From the NCBI GenBank assembly GCA_019114985.1, contig DXEM01000006.1, forward strand, positions 1 through 64,000: 64,000 bases of DNA. Direction: 5' to 3'. A program made the translations under genes and the position numbers. Below the pieces are notes generated by a model. The model ran no database searches and was not told the DNA's origin. It worked only from the letters and a program-made list of their open reading frames with translations. The DNA comes from Candidatus Anaerostipes excrementavium. Lineage in GTDB: Bacteria; Bacillota; Clostridia; Lachnospirales; Lachnospiraceae. Numbering within the stretch: the stretch's first letter is position 1; each line of letters opens with the position of its first letter. Shown piece after piece: positions 1-8,835 of the stretch.

Positions 1-497
<497 letters not shown>

Positions 498-540
498 AGA
501 GATGATAGAAACGTGTGCATTGGATGAAAGGTGAAGAGAT

Positions 541-1026
541 ATGTTTTTTAAAAGAAAAAAGAAAAATGAGGCAGTTGAAGTAAAAGCATTTTTCCAGGGA
601 ACAGCGTTTCCTTTAGAGCAAGTAAAAGATCCGCTGTTTGCAGATAAAGTCATGGGAGATGGAGTTGCGATCGAGCCTCAGGATGGAACTTTATACGCGC
701 CGGTTTCCGGAACCGTTGCTACAATTTTTGATACGAAACACGCCATTGGATATAAACTTGATAATGGAGCCGACGTACTAATGCACATCGGAATGGATAC
801 GGTAGAACTGGAAGGAAAAGGATTTGACCTGGATATTTCTGTCGGAGATAAAGTACAGGCCGGTCAATTGATTGGTAAGGTCGACCTTTCCTATATAAAA
901 TCCCAGGGAAAAGAAGTAACGACTCCGGTCTTGCTTACCACAATGGATGAGTATAAGATTGAATTCGTGAAAACAGAGGGATCAGTGAACGTAGGAGATG
1001 TTTTGTATAAAATATCAAAACAGTAG
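541..1026 (+). CDS. PTS glucose-family EIIA component
   Basis: A 161-aa phosphocarrier of the EIIA-Glc (Crr) superfamily that passes phosphate from HPr to an EIIB domain during sugar uptake. The beta-sandwich core runs from about residue 33 to 160. Two signature histidines are visible: His67 in TKHAI and His82 in LMHIGMDTVEL, the latter being the phosphorylated residue by family analogy. The protein stands alone, with no IIC or IIB fused. The start is supported by an AAAGGTGA site just upstream. It sits directly after a GH4 phospho-glucosidase, so it probably energises an alpha-glucoside IICB permease encoded elsewhere, perhaps just left of the window. Confidence 0.93.
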   Translation: MFFKRKKKNEAVEVKAFFQGTAFPLEQVKDPLFADKVMGDGVAIEPQDGTLYAPVSGTVATIFDTKHAIGYKLDNGADVLMHIGMDTVELEGKGFDLDISVGDKVQAGQLIGKVDLSYIKSQGKEVTTPVLLTTMDEYKIEFVKTEGSVNVGDVLYKISKQ

Positions 1027-1049
1027 GCACAAAGGTTTCTGAAGAAATG

Positions 1050-1083
1050 GCATCGGTCGGGATTGGTTCCGGCCGGTGCTTTT
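1050..1083 (+). terminator. Hairpin terminator after EIIA gene
   Basis: An 11-bp GC-rich stem (1050-1060 with 1069-1079, two G-U pairs) with an 8-nt loop is followed by only four T residues. It ends the GH4-EIIA unit or at least weakens read-through. It also argues against translation of the next gene starting at 1047. Confidence 0.55.
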
Positions 1084-1106
1084 CTACTCGATTGGAGGGA
1101 GACAAG

Positions 1107-1583
1107 ATGAGAAGAAAAGACAGAGAAATAACAGATTTTGATCAAATGATAGAAATTATCAACAAATGCGATGTATGCAGAATCGCACTAAACGATGAGG
1201 GATTTCCGTATATTGTTCCGTTGAATTTCGGAATGGATATCGAAGAAGATCAGCAGGTTGTATTTTACTTCCATTGTGCGATGGAAGGGAAAAAATTGGA
1301 TCTGATCCGGAAGGACAATCGGGCAACCTTTGAAATGGATTGTGAACATAACTTTATCCTTTACGAAGAGAGAATGAGCTGTACCATGGGGTTTGCCAGC
1401 GTGATCGGACACGGAACCATCGAATTCGTACCGGATGAAGATAAATATAGAGCATTGAAAATTCTGATGCGGCAGTATCACGCAGAGGATTTCAAATTTA
1501 ATACCGACATGATAGGTGTGACGACGGTATTAAAAATGACAGTGACAGATATGGTTGGAAAGAGAAGAAATAATATTCATTAG
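1107..1583 (+). CDS. Pyridoxamine 5'-phosphate oxidase-related flavoprotein (NimA-like)
   Basis: A 158-aa FMN-binding split-barrel protein of the PPOX/NimA type. The N-terminus (MRRKDREITDFDQMIEII, then VCRIALNDEGFPYIVPLNF) is typical of the family annotated as 5-nitroimidazole reductase-like. Members bind FMN or related cofactors and reduce small molecules; a specific substrate cannot be read from sequence. I chose the ATG at 1107 because GGAGGGA lies 6 bp upstream. An in-frame ATG at 1047 falls inside a terminator hairpin and adds residues with no family match. The following membrane protein gene starts 13 bp after the stop, so the two are probably co-transcribed. Confidence 0.8.
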   Translation: MRRKDREITDFDQMIEIINKCDVCRIALNDEGFPYIVPLNFGMDIEEDQQVVFYFHCAMEGKKLDLIRKDNRATFEMDCEHNFILYEERMSCTMGFASVIGHGTIEFVPDEDKYRALKILMRQYHAEDFKFNTDMIGVTTVLKMTVTDMVGKRRNNIH

Positions 1584-1596
1584 GAGAATGAAAGAA

Positions 1597-2247
1597 ATGA
1601 AAAAAATGATGGCGGTTATCGGGGTTGTGCTGATTGGGTTCTGTGTGTTTTTGTTAAAACTTTCAGGATTTGGAACGGATCCTTTCAGCAGCATGAATAT
1701 GGCAGTCAGTGAATATTTGTCCATTAGTTTTGGCATCTGGCAGCTGGGTGTAAATATTGTTTTATTTAGCATTATGGCTCTGCGCCGTAAGATTCTGCAT
1801 ATCAGAGGAAGATATGGATTGATGGGATTTGGCACAATTGTTAACATGGTTTTTTGCGGGATTCTGGTGGACTGCTTTCAGTCCATCTATACTTGGATGG
1901 GCGGCGGAGAGCTGGAATTCGGAGCACGTTGCGTAGTTCTTATCCTTGCAGTTTTTGGGATCTGTCTGGGATGTTCTCTCTATATCACAGCAGATCTGGG
2001 CAGCGCTCCTTATGACAATTTGGGACAGGAAATTGCGGATGGAATCGGAAAATCTTTTCGCATATGCCGAACAGTAACTGATTTGATCTGTGTGACAATC
2101 TCACTGATATTTGGCGGGGAAGTCGGAATCGCAACCCTGATCATTGCCTGTGGAACAGGATCGTTGGTTCAATTTTTTCATACTAAGGTTTCAAGGCCGC
2201 TGTTGTATCGATGCTATGTAAAAAAGAAGCAGAGAAGAATGGCATAA
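1597..2247 (+). CDS. YczE/YyaS-like integral membrane protein
   Basis: A 216-aa protein with about five hydrophobic segments (near residues 4-24, 38-62, 75-98, 110-135 and 155-180). The glycine-rich GFGTDPF and DLGSAPYDN loops resemble each other, indicating an internal repeat as in the YczE/YitT-related family. Function is unknown in most bacteria; some members sit next to regulators or biosynthetic clusters. The start at 1597 is preferred because AGGAG at 1582-1586 is 10 bp upstream; the ATG at 1588 is too close. The preceding gene ends only 13 bp away. It is followed by a promoter and palindrome driving two RpiR regulators. Confidence 0.7.
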   Translation: MKKMMAVIGVVLIGFCVFLLKLSGFGTDPFSSMNMAVSEYLSISFGIWQLGVNIVLFSIMALRRKILHIRGRYGLMGFGTIVNMVFCGILVDCFQSIYTWMGGGELEFGARCVVLILAVFGICLGCSLYITADLGSAPYDNLGQEIADGIGKSFRICRTVTDLICVTISLIFGGEVGIATLIIACGTGSLVQFFHTKVSRPLLYRCYVKKKQRRMA

Positions 2248-2249
2248 CA

Positions 2250-2279
2250 TTGGAAAGCCTCCCAATTTTATGGTATGAT
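2250..2279 (+). promoter_or_regulatory. Promoter for tandem rpiR genes
   Basis: TTGGAA at 2250-2255 and TATGAT at 2274-2279 are separated by 18 bp. The -10 box lies in the loop region of a long palindrome (2258-2297). Confidence 0.55.
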
Positions 2280-2297
2280 GACCATAATATTGGGAGG
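2258..2297. promoter_or_regulatory. 34-nt-arm palindrome covering promoter and ribosome binding site
   Basis: Arms 2258-2274 and 2281-2297 are 17 bp each with a single mismatch around a 6-nt centre. The palindrome spans the promoter spacer, the -10 box, the expected start site and the GGGAGG ribosome binding site of the rpiR gene at 2303. On DNA it would suit a dimeric repressor, most simply one of the two RpiR proteins. On read-through RNA from upstream it would hide the ribosome binding site. Confidence 0.6.
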
Positions 2298-2302
2298 TTA
2301 AA

Positions 2303-3064
2303 ATGCGTTTAGAGGAATTAATGAACCAATATAGTGATCGTCTGAGCGAGAACGATCTCTATATTTGGGACTATGTAGAAAAACATAAGAAACAGTGTGA
2401 GAATATGACCATCGAGCAGCTGGCATCCAAATGCAATGTGTCCAGGACGACAATCCTGCGTTTTACAAAGAAATTATCGTTAAAAGGATTTGGAGAATTT
2501 AAAGTTCATTTGAAGATGGAAAATGATGACAGCCGGAGAGAGACCAGCAAGGCAGTGAAAGTTTGTATGTCTTATGAAACGATGATGCGTGATATGATAC
2601 AGCAGGATTTCAGACCGATCATAGAGACGATCTACCATGCGGATCGAATTTTTGTGTACGGAACGGGGATGGTTCAGAGGACGGTTGCCAAAGAGATGAA
2701 GCGTTTATTTTATCATGGACGGAAGAATTTCTTTGATTTTAACGGAGGAGATGAGTTCCGAGCGCTCTTGAAAGAGCTGAATAATCGAGATCTTCTGATT
2801 ATGATTTCCGTCTCAGGAGAAAGGGAGTCTTTGCTGGAATTTGTACAGAAAGCAAAAATTAAGAATGTGCCGGTAATTTCCATTACGGAACGATTAAAGA
2901 ATCCTTTGGCACAGCTTAGCGATTATAATCTTTATATTTCTACAACGGCTGTAGAACAAAATCTTAGCAGCGTACAGTATAAGTCGATGACATCGTATTT
3001 TATTTTAGTTGAGATGCTGATGCTTAGGTACCTGGAATATTTGGAGGAGAAAGAAGAACTATGA
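2303..3064 (+). CDS. MurR/RpiR family transcriptional regulator
   Basis: A 253-aa regulator with an N-terminal RpiR helix-turn-helix (about residues 1-80, including EQLASKCNVSRTTILRFTKKL) and a C-terminal SIS phosphosugar-binding domain (about 105-240, with VYGTGMVQRTVAKEM and LIMISVSGERESLLE). Such proteins sense phosphorylated sugars and control nearby catabolic genes. It overlaps the next rpiR gene by 4 bp (ATGA), so the two are translationally coupled. Context suggests control of the GH4/EIIA alpha-glucoside genes. The gene begins 5 bp after a palindrome that contains its ribosome binding site. Confidence 0.92.
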   Translation: MRLEELMNQYSDRLSENDLYIWDYVEKHKKQCENMTIEQLASKCNVSRTTILRFTKKLSLKGFGEFKVHLKMENDDSRRETSKAVKVCMSYETMMRDMIQQDFRPIIETIYHADRIFVYGTGMVQRTVAKEMKRLFYHGRKNFFDFNGGDEFRALLKELNNRDLLIMISVSGERESLLEFVQKAKIKNVPVISITERLKNPLAQLSDYNLYISTTAVEQNLSSVQYKSMTSYFILVEMLMLRYLEYLEEKEEL

Positions 3065-3834
3065 AAGCCAGAAATATGGAAGAGCTGATTCAGAAAAAAT
3101 ACGATGAGCTCAATGAAAACGATTTAGAAATATGGAAATATATTATCTCCAACAAAGAAACCTGCAAACAGGTTTCCATCCAGCAGCTGGCAGTTTTTTG
3201 TCATGTGTCTCATACGACGATTCTTCGTTTTGCGAAAAAGCTTGGATTCTCCGGCTACAGTGAGATGCGTTCTTTTCTGAAATGGGAGGAAAAAGCGGAA
3301 ATTCTCTATGAAGAAAAAGATATGGAGCGTAATGCCAACAACTTTGTTTCCATGATTCGAAGAATGGAAGATATGGATATGAGAGATATTTGTCAGATGA
3401 TTGATGAAGCAAAAAATATCTATGTCAATGGCACCGGTGATGTGCAGAAAGAGGCGGCAAGAACGCTGAAAGGGAAATTCATACACCAGAGGATTTTTGT
3501 GAATACGGTGGAAGGAGGGGCAGAGTTTTCCTTGGTAAATGAAATGCTTTCACCGAATGACCTGATTATTTTTATTTCTTATTCCGGAAATAACCCTCTG
3601 CAGCTTCAAAAAGCAAGAGAAGCCAAAGAAAGAGGCTGTAAAATTGTACTGATTGCCATGGAAGGCAAAGGGGAATTCTGGTCACTGGCAGATGCGGTGA
3701 TTGAGTTCCACCCGGAAGAGATCCATACGGTGGGGTATGATTATACTTATTTTCCTACTTTGCACTTCTTTATTATCATAGAGTTCTTGTCTTTAAAATA
3801 TATGGAATATGTAACGAAGAAGAAAGGCAGATAA
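3061..3834 (+). CDS. Second MurR/RpiR family transcriptional regulator
   Basis: A 257-aa paralogue of the gene just upstream, sharing the order HTH (about 1-80, with QQLAVFCHVSHTTILRFAKKL) and SIS domain (about 108-245, with VNGTGDVQKEAARTL and LIIFISYSGNNPLQL). The start codon overlaps the preceding stop in an ATGA arrangement. Two linked RpiR copies may form hetero-oligomers or respond to different phosphosugars; this is inference. The GH4 gene follows after a 157-bp gap containing possible operators, so this pair most likely regulates alpha-glucoside use. Confidence 0.92.
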   Translation: MKARNMEELIQKKYDELNENDLEIWKYIISNKETCKQVSIQQLAVFCHVSHTTILRFAKKLGFSGYSEMRSFLKWEEKAEILYEEKDMERNANNFVSMIRRMEDMDMRDICQMIDEAKNIYVNGTGDVQKEAARTLKGKFIHQRIFVNTVEGGAEFSLVNEMLSPNDLIIFISYSGNNPLQLQKAREAKERGCKIVLIAMEGKGEFWSLADAVIEFHPEEIHTVGYDYTYFPTLHFFIIIEFLSLKYMEYVTKKKGR

Positions 3835-3850
3835 GAGCCCTGTTTTGCCT

Positions 3851-3883
3851 GTGAAAATTCACGGATTTTGTGAAAAGTTACAA
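3851..3883. promoter_or_regulatory. Two candidate operator palindromes upstream of GH4 gene
   Basis: GTGAAAATTCAC at 3851-3862 is a 5-bp-arm palindrome. TTGTGAAAAGTTACAA at 3868-3883 is an imperfect one. The second shares the TTACAA half with a site at 6719-6729 in front of another rpiR gene, which is why I suspect RpiR binding. No clear promoter was found here. Confidence 0.35.
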
Positions 3884-3892
3884 CATCCATGA

Positions 3893-5326
<1,434 letters not shown>

Positions 5327-5352
5327 GAAAGAGCAAATGAAAGGAGTAAGGA

Positions 5353-5850
5353 ATGAAGGTTATCAATAATAAGGCAAAGACAAGTTCTGTTGATCGAATT
5401 TTTACGATCATGCGTGGTTTGCTGATTTTAAGTCCGTTTGTAGCGCTGGGGTATCTTACAGTAGACAGTGCAAGAGCGGGAGGAGTGGCAGATTGGCAGA
5501 CGATCATCGGCAGCAATCCGAATAATACCGTTATGTTCATTGTGGCAATGATGAATCCATTTATTGCATATCTCCTAGGGTTTGTCAAGGATCACTTAAA
5601 TATGGGGGATTATGACTATGGCATGCTGAATCTTATCCTCATGGTCGTAGCAGAAGTTATGCTCCAGAACTTCATCTATGCATTAGGTATCGCATTCCTT
5701 ACTTATAAATGCTCAAAAGTCTATCAGGCTCCAATAAAAGGATGCCTGAAACGCAAAATAGGAAATCACTTATTCCGAGATATTTCCGGCAGCATCGTTG
5801 TACTGGCTTTAGCAGGGCTTTGCATGTTCGCGATGCTGAGATTAGGATAG
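5353..5850 (+). CDS. Uncharacterised membrane protein in GH4 operon
   Basis: I do not recognise this 165-aa protein. It has about four hydrophobic stretches (near residues 18-38, 58-77, 90-115 and 143-163), a basic N-terminus and a basic loop (APIKGCLKRKIG) before the last segment. GGAG lies just upstream of the ATG and the GH4 stop is 26 bp away, so it is probably the last gene of the alpha-glucoside operon. A strong terminator follows. Possible roles such as a transporter accessory are guesses only. Confidence 0.65.
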   Translation: MKVINNKAKTSSVDRIFTIMRGLLILSPFVALGYLTVDSARAGGVADWQTIIGSNPNNTVMFIVAMMNPFIAYLLGFVKDHLNMGDYDYGMLNLILMVVAEVMLQNFIYALGIAFLTYKCSKVYQAPIKGCLKRKIGNHLFRDISGSIVVLALAGLCMFAMLRLG

Positions 5851-5883
5851 AGAAATCCATATAAAATACTTCCATAAAGATAG

Positions 5884-5916
5884 AGAGGCTGTGAATTCAC
5901 AGCCTCTTTGTTTTTT
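5884..5916. terminator. Terminator after GH4 operon
   Basis: A perfect 24-nt palindrome (5884-5907) is followed by TTGTTTTTT. It lies between convergent genes and could serve the + strand operon and, less well, the - strand rpiR gene. Confidence 0.9.
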
Positions 5917-5932
5917 GGAAACAGGAAAATAT

Positions 5933-6679
5933 TTAAGAACTTAAATATTTGATGATAATTTCAATAATGATCATAAGTGAGATATAGGAATATGAAATCA
6001 GTCCTTTTGATTTCATAATAATTTCTGAGTGCCCCAATAATAAAATATCCGAATATTTTTCTAGTTCTGTGGGAGACTTACAGCAGCAAACCACAATCTT
6101 TGTTCCAATCCGCCGAGCCATGCGGGCAGACTCTGCCAGGGCTCTTGTAGAATTGCGATTCGAAATAATAAAAATCATGTCTTTATTTGTCACGATCTTA
6201 TTTGTCTGTTTCATCCATTGTACATCACTTACAAGAATTGTGTGATACCCCAATAATTGAAGATACATCTGAAATTCTTCTGCAATCTGCACCGTAAAAC
6301 CCCTTGCATAGAGATATATTTTTTCAGCCGATTTTATATATTCAATCGTTTTTAAGATGGAAGTAATCTGCAAATTATCAATGGTATGGGTTGCTTCCTG
6401 ATATATTTGATCTAATATTTTATTGATTGCGTAAGGAGATTCTTCTGTATTCTTGTTATCAGATTGCTGCGAAATACGATATCTTAGATCAGAAATTCCT
6501 TGAAAGCCACATTTTTGAATGGTACGCGATACGGTGGCAGAAGAAGAAAAAGTTTTATCCGCAATATTTGTAATAGATAGAAAAGGAATTTTTTCTTCGT
6601 TTTCAGAAATAAAGTCTACAATATATTTTTCTGTCTCAGATAATTGGTCATATAATTCTTTGCTGATTTGAAAGATCAT
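5933..6679 (-). CDS. MurR/RpiR family regulator, divergent from sugar operon
   Basis: A 248-aa RpiR protein: HTH about residues 1-78 (LSITNIADKTFSSSATVSRTIQK) and SIS domain about 105-235 (KIYLYARGFTVQIAEEF, MIFIISNRNSTRALAE). AAGGAG precedes the ATG by 6 bp. It is transcribed away from the aldolase/dehydrogenase/PTS operon starting at 6948, the usual layout for a local regulator that senses a phosphorylated intermediate. It is clearly diverged from the two RpiR copies at 2303-3834. An extended -10 and a TTTGTTACAAA palindrome at its start site suggest autoregulation. Confidence 0.92.
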   Translation of the reverse strand: MIFQISKELYDQLSETEKYIVDFISENEEKIPFLSITNIADKTFSSSATVSRTIQKCGFQGISDLRYRISQQSDNKNTEESPYAINKILDQIYQEATHTIDNLQITSILKTIEYIKSAEKIYLYARGFTVQIAEEFQMYLQLLGYHTILVSDVQWMKQTNKIVTNKDMIFIISNRNSTRALAESARMARRIGTKIVVCCCKSPTELEKYSDILLLGHSEIIMKSKGLISYSYISLMIIIEIIIKYLSS

Positions 6680-6718
6680 GTCATCTCCTTGTAGATATGG
6701 AAAATAATACAGGTTTCA

Positions 6719-6729
6719 TTTGTTACAAA
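6719..6729. promoter_or_regulatory. Candidate RpiR operator
   Basis: TTTGTTACAAA is a palindrome around a central T, placed at the expected start site of the - strand rpiR promoter. The TTACAA half recurs in the GH4 upstream region. Confidence 0.35.
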
Positions 6730-6732
6730 AAG

Positions 6733-6741
6733 ATTATAACA
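6733..6741 (-). promoter_or_regulatory. Extended -10 promoter of rpiR
   Basis: On the - strand this reads TGTTATAAT, a perfect extended -10. No good -35 box is seen 16-18 bp upstream. Confidence 0.6.
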
Positions 6742-6947
6742 TAGGTAAAAATAAAACAGGACCAAATTAATGAAAAGAATTTCTGAAAGAAGAACAGAGA
6801 CCGTTGATTCTGAAAAGGTTTTCAGGCGGTGAATATTTTTTTTTGTGTTCGAATGCTATATGATGAAAACATGAAAAAGGTACCGAAGCAATAAAACATG
6901 CAATTTTTATGGCCATAAACTGCAGACACAAAGAAAAAGGAGTGAAT

Positions 6948-7793
6948 ATGTATACAACATTAAAAAAAGTGCTAAAGGAAGCAGAGGACCTGAATATGGC
7001 AATTGGTGCATTTAATACACATAACCTAGAAATGCTTCCGGCAATCATAAAGGCAGCGGTAAACCAAAGAACACCAGTGATTATACAGACAAGCTGTGGA
7101 ACCGCCAATTATGTTGGACATAAAAATCTAGTCAGTATTTGCAAATCAATGGCAGAAGAGTATGGTGTGGATATTGTTCTTCACCTGGATCATGCAAAAG
7201 ATTATGATGAAATAAGAAAAGCAATTGATGCAGGATATAGTTCTGTTATGTTTGACGGATCATCACTTCCGCTGAAAGATAATATTCTTGGTACAAAAAG
7301 AGTGGTAGAGTATGCCAGAAAATTTGATGTTAGCGTAGAGGCGGAACTGGGAACTGTTGGCGGAACAGAAGACGGCATTGTAGTAGAACAAAAGGATGTA
7401 CAGTACACAGATCCTGAAGATGCTGTTGAATTTATCCGTCAGACCGGAATCGATGCTCTTGCGGTTGCAATTGGGACAAATCATGGACAGTATAAATCAA
7501 AAACGAAGATTAATTTTAAACGATTAGAAGAGATTAAAAAAGCGGTTGATATTCCTCTTGTGATTCATGGCGGAACAGGAGTGAAAGAAGAAGATGTAAA
7601 GAAAGTTATCCGCCGGGGAATTCGAAAATTTAACGTGGGAACAGAACTTCTCGTTGGATGGAATCGGAAAGCCAAAGAGTGTTATGACAGCCACAAAGAA
7701 AATGTTTCTAATCGAGATAATGTAGTTCCATGTCTGAATGTCATTGAAGAAATTGTGGAGAAAAAAATCAATTTATTTAAGAATATCGGTTGA
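6948..7793 (+). CDS. Class II ketose-bisphosphate aldolase (Fba/GatY/KbaY family)
   Basis: A 281-aa zinc aldolase that splits fructose- or tagatose-1,6-bisphosphate into dihydroxyacetone phosphate and glyceraldehyde 3-phosphate. The family motif LHLDHA puts the catalytic Asp at 81 and the first zinc His at 82; further zinc ligands are in GTNHGQYK and VIHGGTG. GAYSSVMFDGS-type phosphate loop residues are conserved (AGYSSVMFDGS). The ATG at 6948 follows AAAGGAG by 5 bp; an ATG at 6909 would add 13 unrelated residues. It is distinct from the aldolase at 41566 and heads a PTS operon, so a dedicated catabolic role (tagatose or sorbose type) is more likely than glycolysis. Confidence 0.9.
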   Translation: MYTTLKKVLKEAEDLNMAIGAFNTHNLEMLPAIIKAAVNQRTPVIIQTSCGTANYVGHKNLVSICKSMAEEYGVDIVLHLDHAKDYDEIRKAIDAGYSSVMFDGSSLPLKDNILGTKRVVEYARKFDVSVEAELGTVGGTEDGIVVEQKDVQYTDPEDAVEFIRQTGIDALAVAIGTNHGQYKSKTKINFKRLEEIKKAVDIPLVIHGGTGVKEEDVKKVIRRGIRKFNVGTELLVGWNRKAKECYDSHKENVSNRDNVVPCLNVIEEIVEKKINLFKNIG

Positions 7794-7809
7794 TAATGAG
7801 GAGAAGGAT

Positions 7810-8814
7810 ATGAAAGCTGGATATTATATGGGGGATTTTACCTATCAGGTTCAGGATATCCCTGATCACAGGCCAACTGGGAATGAAGTGAAAATAGAAG
7901 TTGCCTGGTGTGGGTTATGTGGAACAGATATTCATAAGTTTCAGGGGAAAAACGGCGCAAGCAAAGTGATTCCGCCGATTATTCTAGGGCATGAATGTTC
8001 CGGAATTGTAACCGATGTCGGCGAAGAATGCAAATATTTCAAACCGGGAGATAGGGTGGCATGTGATCCAAGCTGGAGCTGTGGGAAATGTATATGGTGC
8101 AAACAGGGATTTCCTAATTTCTGCGAAGAAAGACATGGAGTTGCCAAGGGATTTTCCGAATATGTATATCCTCCGGAAAAAAATGTATATCATATTGCGG
8201 ATTCCCTTGATTTGGAAGATGCTGCATTTGCAGAACCCCTTTCTTGTGCGATTCACGGAATGGATTTGCTGCAAATAGCAAGCGGAAAACGTGTTGTTAT
8301 GTACGGAATGGGAGCCATTGGGTCTCTGATGCTGCAGCTGATTGGCCTAACAGGAGCGAGAGAAATCATTGTGGTAGAAAGGGAAGAGGAAAAAAGAAAA
8401 CTGGCGCTGGAGTTAGGAGCTACAAGAGCCGTTACCGATGCGGAGATTGAAGCAATTGCATCCGAAGAAAATATGGATTATGTGATTGAATGTATTGGCC
8501 TGAAAAAGACCATGGAGCAAGCGATTCATATTGCAGGAAAAAATGGGAAAGTTTTATTATTTGGATTGGGAGATCCAGATCAGCCGGTAGCATTTAACCA
8601 ATTTGAAGCATACACAAAAGAGGTCAGCATTTATACCTCCTATTTAAATCCAAGAACAACAGAACGTGCGGTTGCGCTTCTGGAAAGCGGAGCAATTCAA
8701 ACGAGAAATATCATCAGTGCCGAACTTTCTTTGGAAGAGATGGGAGAAGAATTGAAAACACAAACATATGCCAGAAAAGGAAAGGTAATGGTTTCCTTAA
8801 GCGGCAAACATTAA
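7810..8814 (+). CDS. Zinc-dependent MDR dehydrogenase (sorbitol/galactitol-phosphate type)
   Basis: A 334-aa medium-chain dehydrogenase. Catalytic zinc ligands are Cys37 (CGLCGTD) and His61-Glu62 (GHE). The structural zinc lobe has Cys91, Cys94, Cys97 and Cys105. The NAD(P) fold follows (YGMGAIGSLMLQ). Family members such as GatD oxidise polyol phosphates, and SorE reduces sorbose-1-phosphate. The ATG at 7810 has a GAGAAGG site; an upstream in-frame ATG overlaps the aldolase gene and was rejected. It is 16 bp after the aldolase stop and 21 bp before the PTS gene, so it acts on the sugar phosphate delivered by that PTS. Confidence 0.88.
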   Translation: MKAGYYMGDFTYQVQDIPDHRPTGNEVKIEVAWCGLCGTDIHKFQGKNGASKVIPPIILGHECSGIVTDVGEECKYFKPGDRVACDPSWSCGKCIWCKQGFPNFCEERHGVAKGFSEYVYPPEKNVYHIADSLDLEDAAFAEPLSCAIHGMDLLQIASGKRVVMYGMGAIGSLMLQLIGLTGAREIIVVEREEEKRKLALELGATRAVTDAEIEAIASEENMDYVIECIGLKKTMEQAIHIAGKNGKVLLFGLGDPDQPVAFNQFEAYTKEVSIYTSYLNPRTTERAVALLESGAIQTRNIISAELSLEEMGEELKTQTYARKGKVMVSLSGKH

Positions 8815-8835
8815 AAAGAAAAAGGAGAAAAATAT

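Noticed and set aside
1047..1106. Upstream start for the NimA-like gene
   Set aside because: The extra 20 codons are encoded in a terminator hairpin and lack a ribosome binding site, whereas ATG 1107 has GGAGGGA.
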